From positions 1 to 17,575 of the forward strand of contig CADBNQ010000081.1 of the NCBI GenBank assembly GCA_902796045.1: DNA of 17,575 bases, given 5' to 3'. Shown in pieces: positions 1-6,294 of this stretch; position 1 is the stretch's first letter, and each line of letters opens with the position of its first letter. The notes under the pieces were generated by a model that did no database searches, was not told the DNA's origin, and saw only the letters and a program-made list of their open reading frames with translations. The stretch is from an uncultured Lachnospiraceae bacterium. GTDB lineage: Bacteria > Bacillota > Clostridia > Lachnospirales > Lachnospiraceae. The position numbers and the translations under genes were made by a program.

Positions 1-479
1 TACTCGGTAAGAAGGATATGGCTGATCTCCCTGGCCCTGTGCATGGTAGGATTCTGTGCTGTATACAGAAAGCTCTGTTCAATGGGGATATGATGTTTGT
101 TATAGTATCTCCTGCCGTACTCACCAACGACATACAGTTTCACCTTTTTATGCTTTTCCATCTCCAGATTGGCCTGTTTGATCACATTATAGTTGTAGGA
201 TCCCGCAAGGCCCTTGTCTGCAGTGATCACAAGGTAGGCATAGGTTTCTGCCGGCTTCCGGCCGGTTTTGGGATAGAAATATCTGGAATTCACGTCCCCT
301 TCGGTCTGGAAGATCCTCTTAATCTCCTTCTCCTGCATGGCAAAAAACGGCCTGGTGTTGTCCAGACTCTGCTTCGCCTTCTGCAGCTTGGTCGATGAAA
401 TAAGATAAATGGCATTGGTGATCTTCTGGGTGTTCTGAACACTGCCTATTCTGTTTTTTATCTCAGCAATATTGGACAT
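1..479 (-). CDS. atpG: ATP synthase F1 gamma subunit, partial (3' end outside window)
   Basis: The gamma subunit forms the central rotor shaft of F1 and couples c-ring rotation to catalysis in the alpha/beta hexamer. The visible part is the N-terminal 159 residues. It starts MSNIAEIKNRIGSVQNTQKI, the classic gamma N-terminal helix with the conserved K-I-T-N-A stretch. The conserved core follows at about residues 80-95 (LVITADKGLAGSYNYN, matching the family SDRGLAGxxN pattern). The ATG lies at 477-479, 18 bases after the atpA stop. Its ribosome-binding site is weak (AAGTGATGAG), which suggests translational coupling to atpA. The gene runs off the left edge, and atpD and atpC would be expected beyond it in the usual operon order. 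Family assignment is secure; only the C-terminal helix cannot be seen. Confidence 0.96.
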   Translation of the reverse strand, partial: MSNIAEIKNRIGSVQNTQKITNAIYLISSTKLQKAKQSLDNTRPFFAMQEKEIKRIFQTEGDVNSRYFYPKTGRKPAETYAYLVITADKGLAGSYNYNVIKQANLEMEKHKKVKLYVVGEYGRRYYNKHHIPIEQSFLYTAQNPTMHRAREISHILLTE

Positions 480-497
480 AATCTCATCACTTTTTTA

Positions 498-2291
498 TCA
501 TATAGGAGAAAGCTTAGCAGAGTTTGACGAAGCTTTATATATATCCCTGAACCGTCGGGCCGTCTCAATGATCACTGTCTTGTCTTCTTCCTCCAGGTCA
601 CCGCTTTCATCAATCTTCTCACAGAACTCCGCATTGGTCCTATGAAAATACTCCAGCATCTTAAGGCAGAAATCGCCGTTTTTCTCAAGCGGGATATCCT
701 GCATCACATGGGCAGTTCCTGCCACAAGCAGGATCACCTGCTCATGGAGGGCATAGGGATGCCCCTGGCTCTGCCGCAGCATATACATCAGACTCTGTCC
801 GTAGGCCAGCCGGTTCTTGGTCACTTCATCCAGGTCATTGGAAAACTGAGTGAATACCTCCATCTCACGAAACTGGGCCAGGTCAAGACGGATACTCCCC
901 GTCGCCTTCTTCATGGCTTTTGTCTGGGCCGCTCCGCCGACACGGGAAACAGAAAGGCCGACATTGACCGCCGGACGCTGTCCGGAAAAGAAAAGGTCTG
1001 TTTCCAGAAAAATCTGCCCGTCCGTGATGGAGATGATATTGGTGGGGATGTAGGCAGAGACATCGCCTGCCTGAGTCTCCACGATCGGCAGGGCTGTGAT
1101 ACTTCCCCCGCCTGTTTCATCGGACAGTCTGGCTGAGCGCTCAAGGAGTCTGGAATGCAGATAAAAGACATCTCCGGGATAGGCCTCCCGACCTGGTGAA
1201 CGTTCCAGCAGCAAGGACAATGCCCGGTAGGCAATGGCATGCTTGGAAAGGTCATCGTAGACAATCAGGACGTCCTTCCCCTTGTGCATAAAATACTCTC
1301 CCATCGCAGTGGCAGCATATGGAGCAATGTACTGCATTGGCGCCGATTCACTGGCGGAAGCATTGACCACGATGGTGTAGTCCATGGCTCCCTTCTTCCT
1401 CAGGGAAGCGACAAGCTGTGCCACGCTGCTGGCCTTCTGGCCGATGGCAACATAGATACATATGACATCATTATTCTTCTGATTCAGGATGGTGTCAATG
1501 GCGATGGCCGTTTTCCCGGTCTGCCGGTCGCCAATGATCAGCTCCCTCTGACCGCGGCCGATCGGGAACATGGAATCTATACAAAGGATACCGGTATTCA
1601 TGGGTGTCTCGACCGCCTGCCGGTCAATGATCTCCGGTGCCATTGCCTCCACCGGCAGGTAATCTGACGGCATGATGCCGCCCTGGTCATCAATAGGGTC
1701 ACCCAGAGCATTAACCACTCTCCCCAGAAATCCTTCACCGACAGGGACACCGGCTGTTTTTTTCGTTCTGCGTACCAGAGACCCTTCCATGATGGACTCT
1801 TCATTTCCAAAGAGAATGATTCCCACACTGTCAGGCCGCAGATCCTGCACCATACCCCGGATTCCGGATTCAAAGAGGACAATCTCCCCGTAAACTACAC
1901 TCTCCAGACCATCAGCAATGACGATACCGTCTCCCACCATAATCACTCTGCCTTCTTCTTCCGGCAAAGCCTCAAGGTTCCAGGATTCCAGAGATGATTT
2001 AAAGAGGGTGATGAGTTCCTTTCCTCCCGGTCCGTCCTCCTCTTTGGCCCGGCGCCTGATCATCTCCTTAAACTGATTGATCCGGCCCTCTTTGGACCAG
2101 TCATAGACTTCATTATCTACATAGAGCTTAAAACCAGAATCGATACTCTTGTCCTCCACCCAGACCAGGGTGTAGTCCTTATGGTATCTCTCCTTTAAAA
2201 AATCCTCAAAACGCTTCTTCCGCTGCGCATCCGGCACGGCATTAGAATAAAGATACGCTTCCGGTCTTCTTCCGGGATCCTGATCAGGCAT
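498..2291 (-). CDS. atpA: ATP synthase F1 alpha subunit with N-terminal delta C-terminal-domain-like fusion
   Basis: 597 residues, about 85 longer than a typical alpha (E. coli 513). Residues about 90-597 are a complete alpha: Walker A GDRQTGKT at 254-261, Walker B LIVYDD at 342-347, the arginine-finger segment SVSRVGG with R450, and the ITDGQIFLET segment at 422-431. Residues about 20-80 do not belong to alpha. They resemble the delta C-terminal domain: an FLKERYHKDY helix, then a strand-turn with I-D-S-G-F (50-54), then NEVYDWSKEGR (60-70), which parallels the delta consensus of a GG-like turn followed by D-x-S-x-x-G-R and a final helix. The start is ATG 2291, preceded by AAGGGG 8 bases upstream and overlapping the atpF stop by 8 bases. 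A longer frame to 2498 only reads through atpF. No separate atpH lies between atpF and atpA. The alpha call is secure; the delta-domain call rests on pattern similarity. Confidence 0.95.
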   Translation of the reverse strand: MPDQDPGRRPEAYLYSNAVPDAQRKKRFEDFLKERYHKDYTLVWVEDKSIDSGFKLYVDNEVYDWSKEGRINQFKEMIRRRAKEEDGPGGKELITLFKSSLESWNLEALPEEEGRVIMVGDGIVIADGLESVVYGEIVLFESGIRGMVQDLRPDSVGIILFGNEESIMEGSLVRRTKKTAGVPVGEGFLGRVVNALGDPIDDQGGIMPSDYLPVEAMAPEIIDRQAVETPMNTGILCIDSMFPIGRGQRELIIGDRQTGKTAIAIDTILNQKNNDVICIYVAIGQKASSVAQLVASLRKKGAMDYTIVVNASASESAPMQYIAPYAATAMGEYFMHKGKDVLIVYDDLSKHAIAYRALSLLLERSPGREAYPGDVFYLHSRLLERSARLSDETGGGSITALPIVETQAGDVSAYIPTNIISITDGQIFLETDLFFSGQRPAVNVGLSVSRVGGAAQTKAMKKATGSIRLDLAQFREMEVFTQFSNDLDEVTKNRLAYGQSLMYMLRQSQGHPYALHEQVILLVAGTAHVMQDIPLEKNGDFCLKMLEYFHRTNAEFCEKIDESGDLEEEDKTVIIETARRFRDIYKASSNSAKLSPI

Positions 2292-2784
2292 CTTCCGCAC
2301 CCCTTTCAGCAGCTTTCTCTGCATCCTCCAGGAAAGCGTCGTAGAAGCTTTCGGTATCTCCGTCCATGAGGAGCTTGTCTGCCATGTCAGCAACCAGTCC
2401 GGTAATATCATCTCTGGCGCTGCCCACGATCTCTTTCCGTTTCTGTTCGGCTTCTGCTTCGGCCTTGCTGATGATTCTGGAAGCCTCCTCCTGGGCATCC
2501 TTCATCTTCTGGCTGCGCATCTGGCTGATCTCCATGGCTGCCTTCTTTTTCTCACCGGCAATCTCCTCGGCAAGATGATCGAGCTGCTCCTTGCGCTCCG
2601 CTTTCATCTTCTCGGCTTCTGCAAGAGCAGCGTTCTTCTCGTCATCGATCTCCTTGTAATGATCCTCCCTCTCCTGCATGAACTTCTTCACCGGTCCGTA
2701 GAGAAGAAAATACAATCCGCCGAATAATATGATGACATTAAAAAAATGGATCAAAATCTGTGCAAAATCTATTCCAAGCGGCAT
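2284..2784 (-). CDS. atpF: ATP synthase F0 b subunit
   Basis: 166 residues, close to the usual b length (E. coli 156). A single membrane helix at about residues 9-30 (FAQILIHFFNVIILFGGLYF) is followed by a long, highly charged Lys/Glu/Ala helix (about 35-140) that would form the peripheral-stalk coiled coil. The C-terminal end (about 130-166) is the short region that normally contacts delta. Nothing resembling the delta N-terminal six-helix domain is attached, so this is not a b-delta fusion of the mycobacterial kind. An AGGAGG lies 10 bases upstream of ATG 2784. The gene follows atpE by 19 bases, and its stop overlaps the atpA start by 8 bases (ATGCCTGA), indicating translational coupling. 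Confidence 0.95.
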   Translation of the reverse strand: MPLGIDFAQILIHFFNVIILFGGLYFLLYGPVKKFMQEREDHYKEIDDEKNAALAEAEKMKAERKEQLDHLAEEIAGEKKKAAMEISQMRSQKMKDAQEEASRIISKAEAEAEQKRKEIVGSARDDITGLVADMADKLLMDGDTESFYDAFLEDAEKAAERGAEDA

Positions 2785-2803
2785 ACTGTTCTCGCCTCCT
2801 GCG

Positions 2804-3208
2804 CTACATTACAAATATGATCAATATGGCCACGATCAGGGCATAGATAACTACCGTCTCGATAAAGACCAGACCAAGCATCAGGGTCGTACGGATCTTC
2901 CCCTCTGCCTCCGGCTGCCGCGCCACGCCATCCACAGATTTGGAGATGGCATTGCCCATGGAGAATGCGCCTGCCAGGGCAGCAACAGCTATGGTCAGCG
3001 CTGCTCCGATGGCTTTCCCGGTAGTTGACTTGTCTGAAGACGTATCCTGCTCCGCTGCCTGATCTGCCGGGGCCGCCTGTTCTGTCTGGGCAGGCCCTGC
3101 AGGATTATCGGCAGCCTGAAGACGTACGGTCCCTGCAAAAGCGCCGGCCATCATTAACAGGATCAGCAGGGCCAGTGTGATTGTTATATGTTTCAGATAC
3201 TTATGCAT
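2804..3208 (-). CDS. atpE: ATP synthase F0 c subunit with N-terminal signal peptide
   Basis: 134 residues, versus about 70-90 for most c subunits. Residues about 66-134 are the c hairpin: helix 1 GAALTIAVAALAGAFSMGNA, the cytoplasmic polar loop ARQPEAEG with R97-Q98-P99, and helix 2 with the ion-carrying carboxylate E117 in the FIETVVIYALIVA segment. Ahead of it is a secretion-signal-like stretch (residues 1-33: Lys-containing n-region, hydrophobic core TLALLILLMMAGAFAG, and a possible cleavage site around LQA-ADN). An Ala/Gln/Asp/Pro linker (about 34-64) follows. In the family both termini face outside, so the linker would be extracellular if not cleaved off. E117 is followed by T118 and Y122, but M84 sits where Na+-binding c subunits usually have Gln. 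AGGAGG lies 9 bases before ATG 3208. Confidence 0.93.
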   Translation of the reverse strand: MHKYLKHITITLALLILLMMAGAFAGTVRLQAADNPAGPAQTEQAAPADQAAEQDTSSDKSTTGKAIGAALTIAVAALAGAFSMGNAISKSVDGVARQPEAEGKIRTTLMLGLVFIETVVIYALIVAILIIFVM

Positions 3209-3227
3209 AGTGTTATTCCTCCTGATA

Positions 3228-4094
3228 TTAAGAAACTGTCATCTGCTCTTCTCTCTGCAGATGCTTTGTCCTGGTCTTCTTATCCGGCTTTTTCTCTGTG
3301 ATCTCCGTGACCTCACCATAGTAGACAGACGTCAGCATGGTCAGTACATAAGCCTGGATCAGCGCATGCAATACCGTAAAAAGGACGCCCACCAGAACCG
3401 GCAGGAAAAAGCTCAGTGAAATGTAATAATATACCAGCTCTGTCGTCAGCATACCGGACAGCAGGGCGCCAAAAAGCCTGAATGTCATGGAAACAGGCAG
3501 GGAAAACTCCTTCAGCGATCGCAGGATCCCCTTAAAGCCATTGGACAGAACTCCTCCAAGTACGATAAACAGATAAGAAGTAAATCCCATGGCAATGGCG
3601 CCATTGATGCTGGCCAGCGGTGCAGGTAATGAAACCGAATGCCCCTCACTGGTCAGGGCCTGTACACCAAACAGTTCAAACATGGTCCCTGTAAAAATAT
3701 AGGTGCCTGCTGTAAAGATATATGCGCCCAGCGCTTTGTTCCTGTGTGGACTGTTGGTCCTGGCCAGGCTGTCAAACATGCCCACCCACATCTCAATGAG
3801 CATCTGGAATCTTCCGGGCACATAGGAAAAATGCGGTATGGCAAAGATCCGGATCGCTGCCGCAAAGATCAGCAGTCCGCCTGTCACGATAAACCCGGAC
3901 AGCAGAGAAGGGTCAACATACAGGATGCCAAACAGGCTCACCTTGTTCCGGTCATGCAGGACTGCGTCTCTCATGAGCTCCTTTACTGTTTCATGACGCA
4001 GGGAAAACCTCTGGGTCATGATGATCCCCACCAGCAGCACTGCCAGAAGCAGCAGCAGAATGGTCAGGACCTTCTTTTTATTACGCTCTTTCAA
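3228..4094 (-). CDS. atpB: ATP synthase F0 a subunit (start chosen at TTG)
   Basis: About 288 residues, a polytopic membrane protein that forms the stator ion channel facing the c-ring. Numbered from the chosen start, the essential arginine is R206 in the segment SMTFRLFGALLSG, the equivalent of E. coli R210. Q247 lies in the conserved penultimate helix (HALIQAYVLTMLTSVY). The frame stays open to a GTG at 4124, but that codon coincides with the predicted transcription start (TATAAT at 4129-4134) and has no ribosome-binding site. AGGAGG at 4106-4111 instead points to TTG 4094 (spacing 11), giving MKERNKKKVLTILLLL, a positive start followed by a membrane helix. The gene is first in the operon; no atpI is seen upstream. 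The C-terminal tail is unusually basic/polar (about residues 266-288). Function is secure; the start is inferred. Confidence 0.93.
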   Translation of the reverse strand: MKERNKKKVLTILLLLLAVLLVGIIMTQRFSLRHETVKELMRDAVLHDRNKVSLFGILYVDPSLLSGFIVTGGLLIFAAAIRIFAIPHFSYVPGRFQMLIEMWVGMFDSLARTNSPHRNKALGAYIFTAGTYIFTGTMFELFGVQALTSEGHSVSLPAPLASINGAIAMGFTSYLFIVLGGVLSNGFKGILRSLKEFSLPVSMTFRLFGALLSGMLTTELVYYYISLSFFLPVLVGVLFTVLHALIQAYVLTMLTSVYYGEVTEITEKKPDKKTRTKHLQREEQMTVS

Positions 4095-4128
4095 GCCGCT
4101 CACCACCTCCTGATTTGTATTCACATCA

Positions 4129-4156
4129 ATTATACGCTTTTATCTGCTTTTGTAAA
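4129..4156 (-). promoter_or_regulatory. Promoter of the ATP synthase operon
   Basis: On the minus strand a -35 box TTTACA (4156-4151, one mismatch to TTGACA) and a perfect -10 TATAAT (4134-4129) are separated by 16 bases. The predicted transcription start is near 4122, leaving a leader of about 28 bases that contains the AGGAGG used by atpB. This position rules out the upstream GTG as the atpB start. Confidence 0.75.
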
Positions 4157-4169
4157 GTTGTTTTGTGGA

Positions 4170-4212
4170 ATTCCCCGGAGATCTGCGGACATAAAACTGC
4201 CCGCCGGGGAAT
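4170..4212. repeat. Inverted repeat midway between two divergent promoters
   Basis: ATTCCCCGG at 4170-4178 is matched by CCGGGGAAT at 4204-4212: a perfect 9-bp dyad with a 25-base centre. It sits between the -35 boxes of the atp promoter (4151-4156) and of the efflux promoter (4217-4222). No T-run follows on either side, so it does not look like a terminator. It could be an operator for either or both promoters; no known regulator motif was recognised. Confidence 0.5.
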
Positions 4213-4216
4213 CATC

Positions 4217-4246
4217 TTGACTAGAGGCGAGGACGAATAGTATAAT
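4217..4246 (+). promoter_or_regulatory. Promoter of the RND efflux operon
   Basis: The -35 box TTGACT (4217-4222) and perfect -10 TATAAT (4241-4246) are separated by 18 bases. The predicted start is near 4253, leaving a leader of about 150 bases before the adaptor start at 4402. The predicted start coincides with a 17-bp inverted repeat (4251-4291). Confidence 0.7.
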
Positions 4247-4250
4247 TGAT

Positions 4251-4291
4251 TCAATCTGTGACAGGAGTTTCAAGCTCCTGTCACAGATTGA
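4251..4291. repeat. Perfect 17-bp inverted repeat at the efflux operon transcription start
   Basis: TCAATCTGTGACAGGAG (4251-4267) and CTCCTGTCACAGATTGA (4275-4291) are exact inverted copies around a 7-base centre. Almost the whole element would lie at the extreme 5' end of the efflux mRNA, where it would form a very stable hairpin; as DNA it could be a repressor operator overlapping the start site. No T-run follows it, so it is not an intrinsic terminator. The rest of the interval 4095-4401, which has no gene, holds the two promoters, the 4170-4212 dyad, the 4303-4326 repeat and the possible hairpin before the adaptor start. Confidence 0.75.
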
Positions 4292-4302
4292 GCCTCCGGC
4301 GG

Positions 4303-4326
4303 ATCGCAGAAGCGATTTCGATTGAC
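4303..4326 (+). repeat. 24-bp dispersed repeat, copy 1
   Basis: A sequence of the form ATCGC-N4-GCGATTTCGATTGAC in the efflux leader. It matches 15662-15685 in the same orientation at 22 of 24 positions. The left half is itself a small hairpin (ATCGC/GCGAT with a 4-base loop). The function is unknown; it could be a small interspersed element or a regulator site. Confidence 0.55.
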
Positions 4327-4361
4327 ATGCAAACAAGGAAATATGGCAGATTTATCGGATT

Positions 4362-4396
4362 CCTGCGCCAGGGTAAATCTCTGGCCAGGCAGGAGG
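4362..4396 (+). promoter_or_regulatory. Possible hairpin at the adaptor ribosome-binding site
   Basis: CCTG-C-GCCAG (4362-4371) can pair with CTGGC-CAGG (4381-4389). Alternatively, CCTGC (4362-4366) can pair with GCAGG (4389-4393), which overlaps the AGGAGG ribosome-binding site at 4391-4396. This could modulate translation of the adaptor. It is a short-stem reading by eye and may be fortuitous. Confidence 0.25.
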
Positions 4397-4401
4397 AAAC
4401 C

Positions 4402-6294
4402 ATGAGAGATAAGAAGCACAGGCACTCCAATCTGAATACAACCCCCCCCGCCGCCGCATCGGTGACCGGGCATGGCAGAAGGCCCGGCCTGTTCGTAAGG
4501 GCTGCCGCCTGCCTGCTCACCTGCATCCTTGCTGCTTCCGGTCTGTCCGGCTGCAGGAAGACTGAAAAAAAGGTGACATCCAATAATATTAAGGTAGATA
4601 CAGCCATCGCCGATATCGGGAGGCTGGAGATCAGCACGGATTATATAGGAACACTGTCGCCCAATGTCACCATAGACGTGATCCCCCTTGTGGCAGGCAC
4701 TGTCGAGTATCTTCCTGTCAAGGTAGGAGACCGGGTCGAAGCAGGAGACCTGTTATGCCAGCTGGATGATACTTCCGCGGACCTTTCCGTCCAGTCGGCC
4801 AGGGATGCTGTCGCTACCGCCAGGGCGGGAAAAGAGGCAGCAGAGATACAGTCGGATTCTGCAAAGATCCAGGCAGATTCCAATGTGAAGACACTGGAAA
4901 AGACATTGAAGGGCTATAAGGATTCACTGAAAACTGCGCAAAAGCAGCTCGACAAGCTCAAAGAATCCCGGAAGAGCATCCAGAAAGCGTCCGCCGCTGC
5001 AGAGCAGGCCTACCTTGCCGCGAAAAAGCGCTACAGGGATGCCGAGACGATCCTCATCCAGTTTGAGGATTTTCTCAACAAGAATCCGGACTGCAAGACG
5101 ACCCCTGGGCTCACTGCGGCAGCCACCCCTGTTCCCGAAATACCTGCCGTTGACCCTGTACCTGTCCCGACGGATACTTCTGATGCCGCCGGCCAGGACG
5201 GACAGGGAAACGCCGGTGGAGAGGGAGACCAGGACGGATCACAGACTGTCAGCGGAGATACGGCAGGCAGCGGTTCACAGACTGCCGGCGGAGATACGAC
5301 GGGCAGCGGTTCACAGACTGCAGATGGAGATGCGGCTGGCAGCGGGACTTCTTCCGCCGCCGACCAGGCGAAGCAGAGACAGGCACAGGCCCTTCTGGAA
5401 GCACTTACAAAGGCCGGGCTTACGGTAGAGTACCTTGGCAGCACCGGCATACGAACTTTAAACGAAGACGTAGATGACGTAAAAAGTTCCTACAGCGGAG
5501 TCGGCACAGGCCTGTCCCAGCTTGATGCCAATATATCTACTTTAAAAACCAGCATCAGTCAGCTGAAAGCCCAGATCTCTACCACGGAGGCAAGCCTGAA
5601 GAGTGCCAGGAAGCTTGCAAAAGCCGCATCTGCCGGTTCTGATGCCTATGATGCTCAGATAGAAGCTGCCAAAACCGGTGTGGAAGCCGCCGAGTACCAG
5701 AAAGATCTCTACCGGGTGACATCCCCCATCGACGGCATCGTGGACGCGGTCAATGTGAAAGAGAAGGCTCTGGCTGCCCAGGGTCTTGCTGCCTTTACCA
5801 TCTCAGAGAAGGATTCCATGATCGTGACCTTCTATGTCCCGGAGGATGTGAAGAATTTCCTCCGCATCGGAGACAGGGTTACCCTGTTCAGAGAGGGGGA
5901 TAAAGAAGATCCGGAGGTTCCCGGACATATCACCCTGATCGGCACGGCAGTGGATCCCCAGAAAGGACTTTTTAAAGTAGAAGCCGAGGTAATCACCACC
6001 GGTCAGAAGGAATTGTCAGGCGGCTCCAGTGTAAAGCTGTCTGTTGTCAGCAACGCGGTGGAGGGGGAGATCGTCATCCCCTATGATTGTGTATATTATG
6101 ATGACGGTCAGGCCTATGTCTACCTGGTCACAGACGGAAAAGCTGTCAGGACAGACATCACTACCGGACTGTTCAATCAGAATAAGATCACCGTCACTTC
6201 CGGCCTGAATGCCGGAGACTGTGTCATCACCACATGGGCATCCGGGCTCAAGGACGGAGCAAAGGTTGAGATCATTTCAGGGGAGGAATCATAA
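4402..6294 (+). CDS. HlyD/RND-type membrane-fusion (adaptor) lipoprotein
   Basis: 630 residues; the probable adaptor of the RND permease encoded immediately downstream. It starts at ATG 4402 with AGGAGG five bases upstream; the frame stays open further upstream, but only through the promoter and leader. A hydrophobic stretch (about 31-50) ends in the lipobox LSGC with C51, so the protein is likely lipid-anchored on the outer face of the membrane. The lipoyl half-motif 1 is at about 92-120 (VAGTVEYLPVKVGDRVEAGD), the outgoing coiled coil at about 130-225, the returning coiled coil at about 345-430, lipoyl half-motif 2 at about 439-460 (SPIDGIVDAVNV), then beta-barrel and membrane-proximal domains to the end. 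Between the two helices, about 225-320, is a Pro/Gly/Ser/Asp-rich insert with three 12-residue repeats. The stop is directly followed by the permease ATG. Substrate unknown. Confidence 0.88.
   Translation: MRDKKHRHSNLNTTPPAAASVTGHGRRPGLFVRAAACLLTCILAASGLSGCRKTEKKVTSNNIKVDTAIADIGRLEISTDYIGTLSPNVTIDVIPLVAGTVEYLPVKVGDRVEAGDLLCQLDDTSADLSVQSARDAVATARAGKEAAEIQSDSAKIQADSNVKTLEKTLKGYKDSLKTAQKQLDKLKESRKSIQKASAAAEQAYLAAKKRYRDAETILIQFEDFLNKNPDCKTTPGLTAAATPVPEIPAVDPVPVPTDTSDAAGQDGQGNAGGEGDQDGSQTVSGDTAGSGSQTAGGDTTGSGSQTADGDAAGSGTSSAADQAKQRQAQALLEALTKAGLTVEYLGSTGIRTLNEDVDDVKSSYSGVGTGLSQLDANISTLKTSISQLKAQISTTEASLKSARKLAKAASAGSDAYDAQIEAAKTGVEAAEYQKDLYRVTSPIDGIVDAVNVKEKALAAQGLAAFTISEKDSMIVTFYVPEDVKNFLRIGDRVTLFREGDKEDPEVPGHITLIGTAVDPQKGLFKVEAEVITTGQKELSGGSSVKLSVVSNAVEGEIVIPYDCVYYDDGQAYVYLVTDGKAVRTDITTGLFNQNKITVTSGLNAGDCVITTWASGLKDGAKVEIISGEES
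5236..5343 (+). repeat. Three tandem 36-bp repeats inside the adaptor gene
   Basis: Three in-frame 36-base units (5236-5271, 5272-5307, 5308-5343) each encode a 12-residue unit of pattern GSQTxxGDxxGS, at residues 279-314 of the adaptor. The units differ by a few substitutions, mostly in their central part. They form part of the low-complexity linker between the two coiled-coil halves. Copy-number variation by slippage would change linker length without breaking the frame. Confidence 0.85.

Noticed and set aside
2292..2498. In-frame N-terminal extension of atpA to position 2498
   Set aside because: It lies entirely within atpF in another frame, has no ribosome-binding site at its start, and its composition does not resemble a protein domain. 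The site before 2291 is good.
2284..2784. b-delta fusion as in mycobacteria
   Set aside because: The b gene has ordinary length and ends in the usual stalk helix. The delta-like segment is on alpha.
3639..4220. Plus-strand open frame of 193 codons antisense to atpB
   Set aside because: It overlaps the full atpB coding sequence and promoter and has a Cys/His/Gln-rich low-complexity product with no domain and no initiation site.
4251..4291. Inverted repeat read as an intrinsic terminator of the atp or efflux side
   Set aside because: No T-run follows in either direction, and the element sits at a predicted transcription start, not after a gene.
4327..4401. Possible leader peptide starting at ATG 4327 in the efflux leader
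   Set aside because: It has no ribosome-binding site and is in frame with the adaptor without a stop, so it would only be an N-terminal extension ahead of the real lipoprotein signal.
5236..5343. 36-bp repeats considered as a CRISPR array
   Set aside because: There are no spacers. The units are contiguous and in frame, and encode a Gly/Ser-rich linker in the adaptor.
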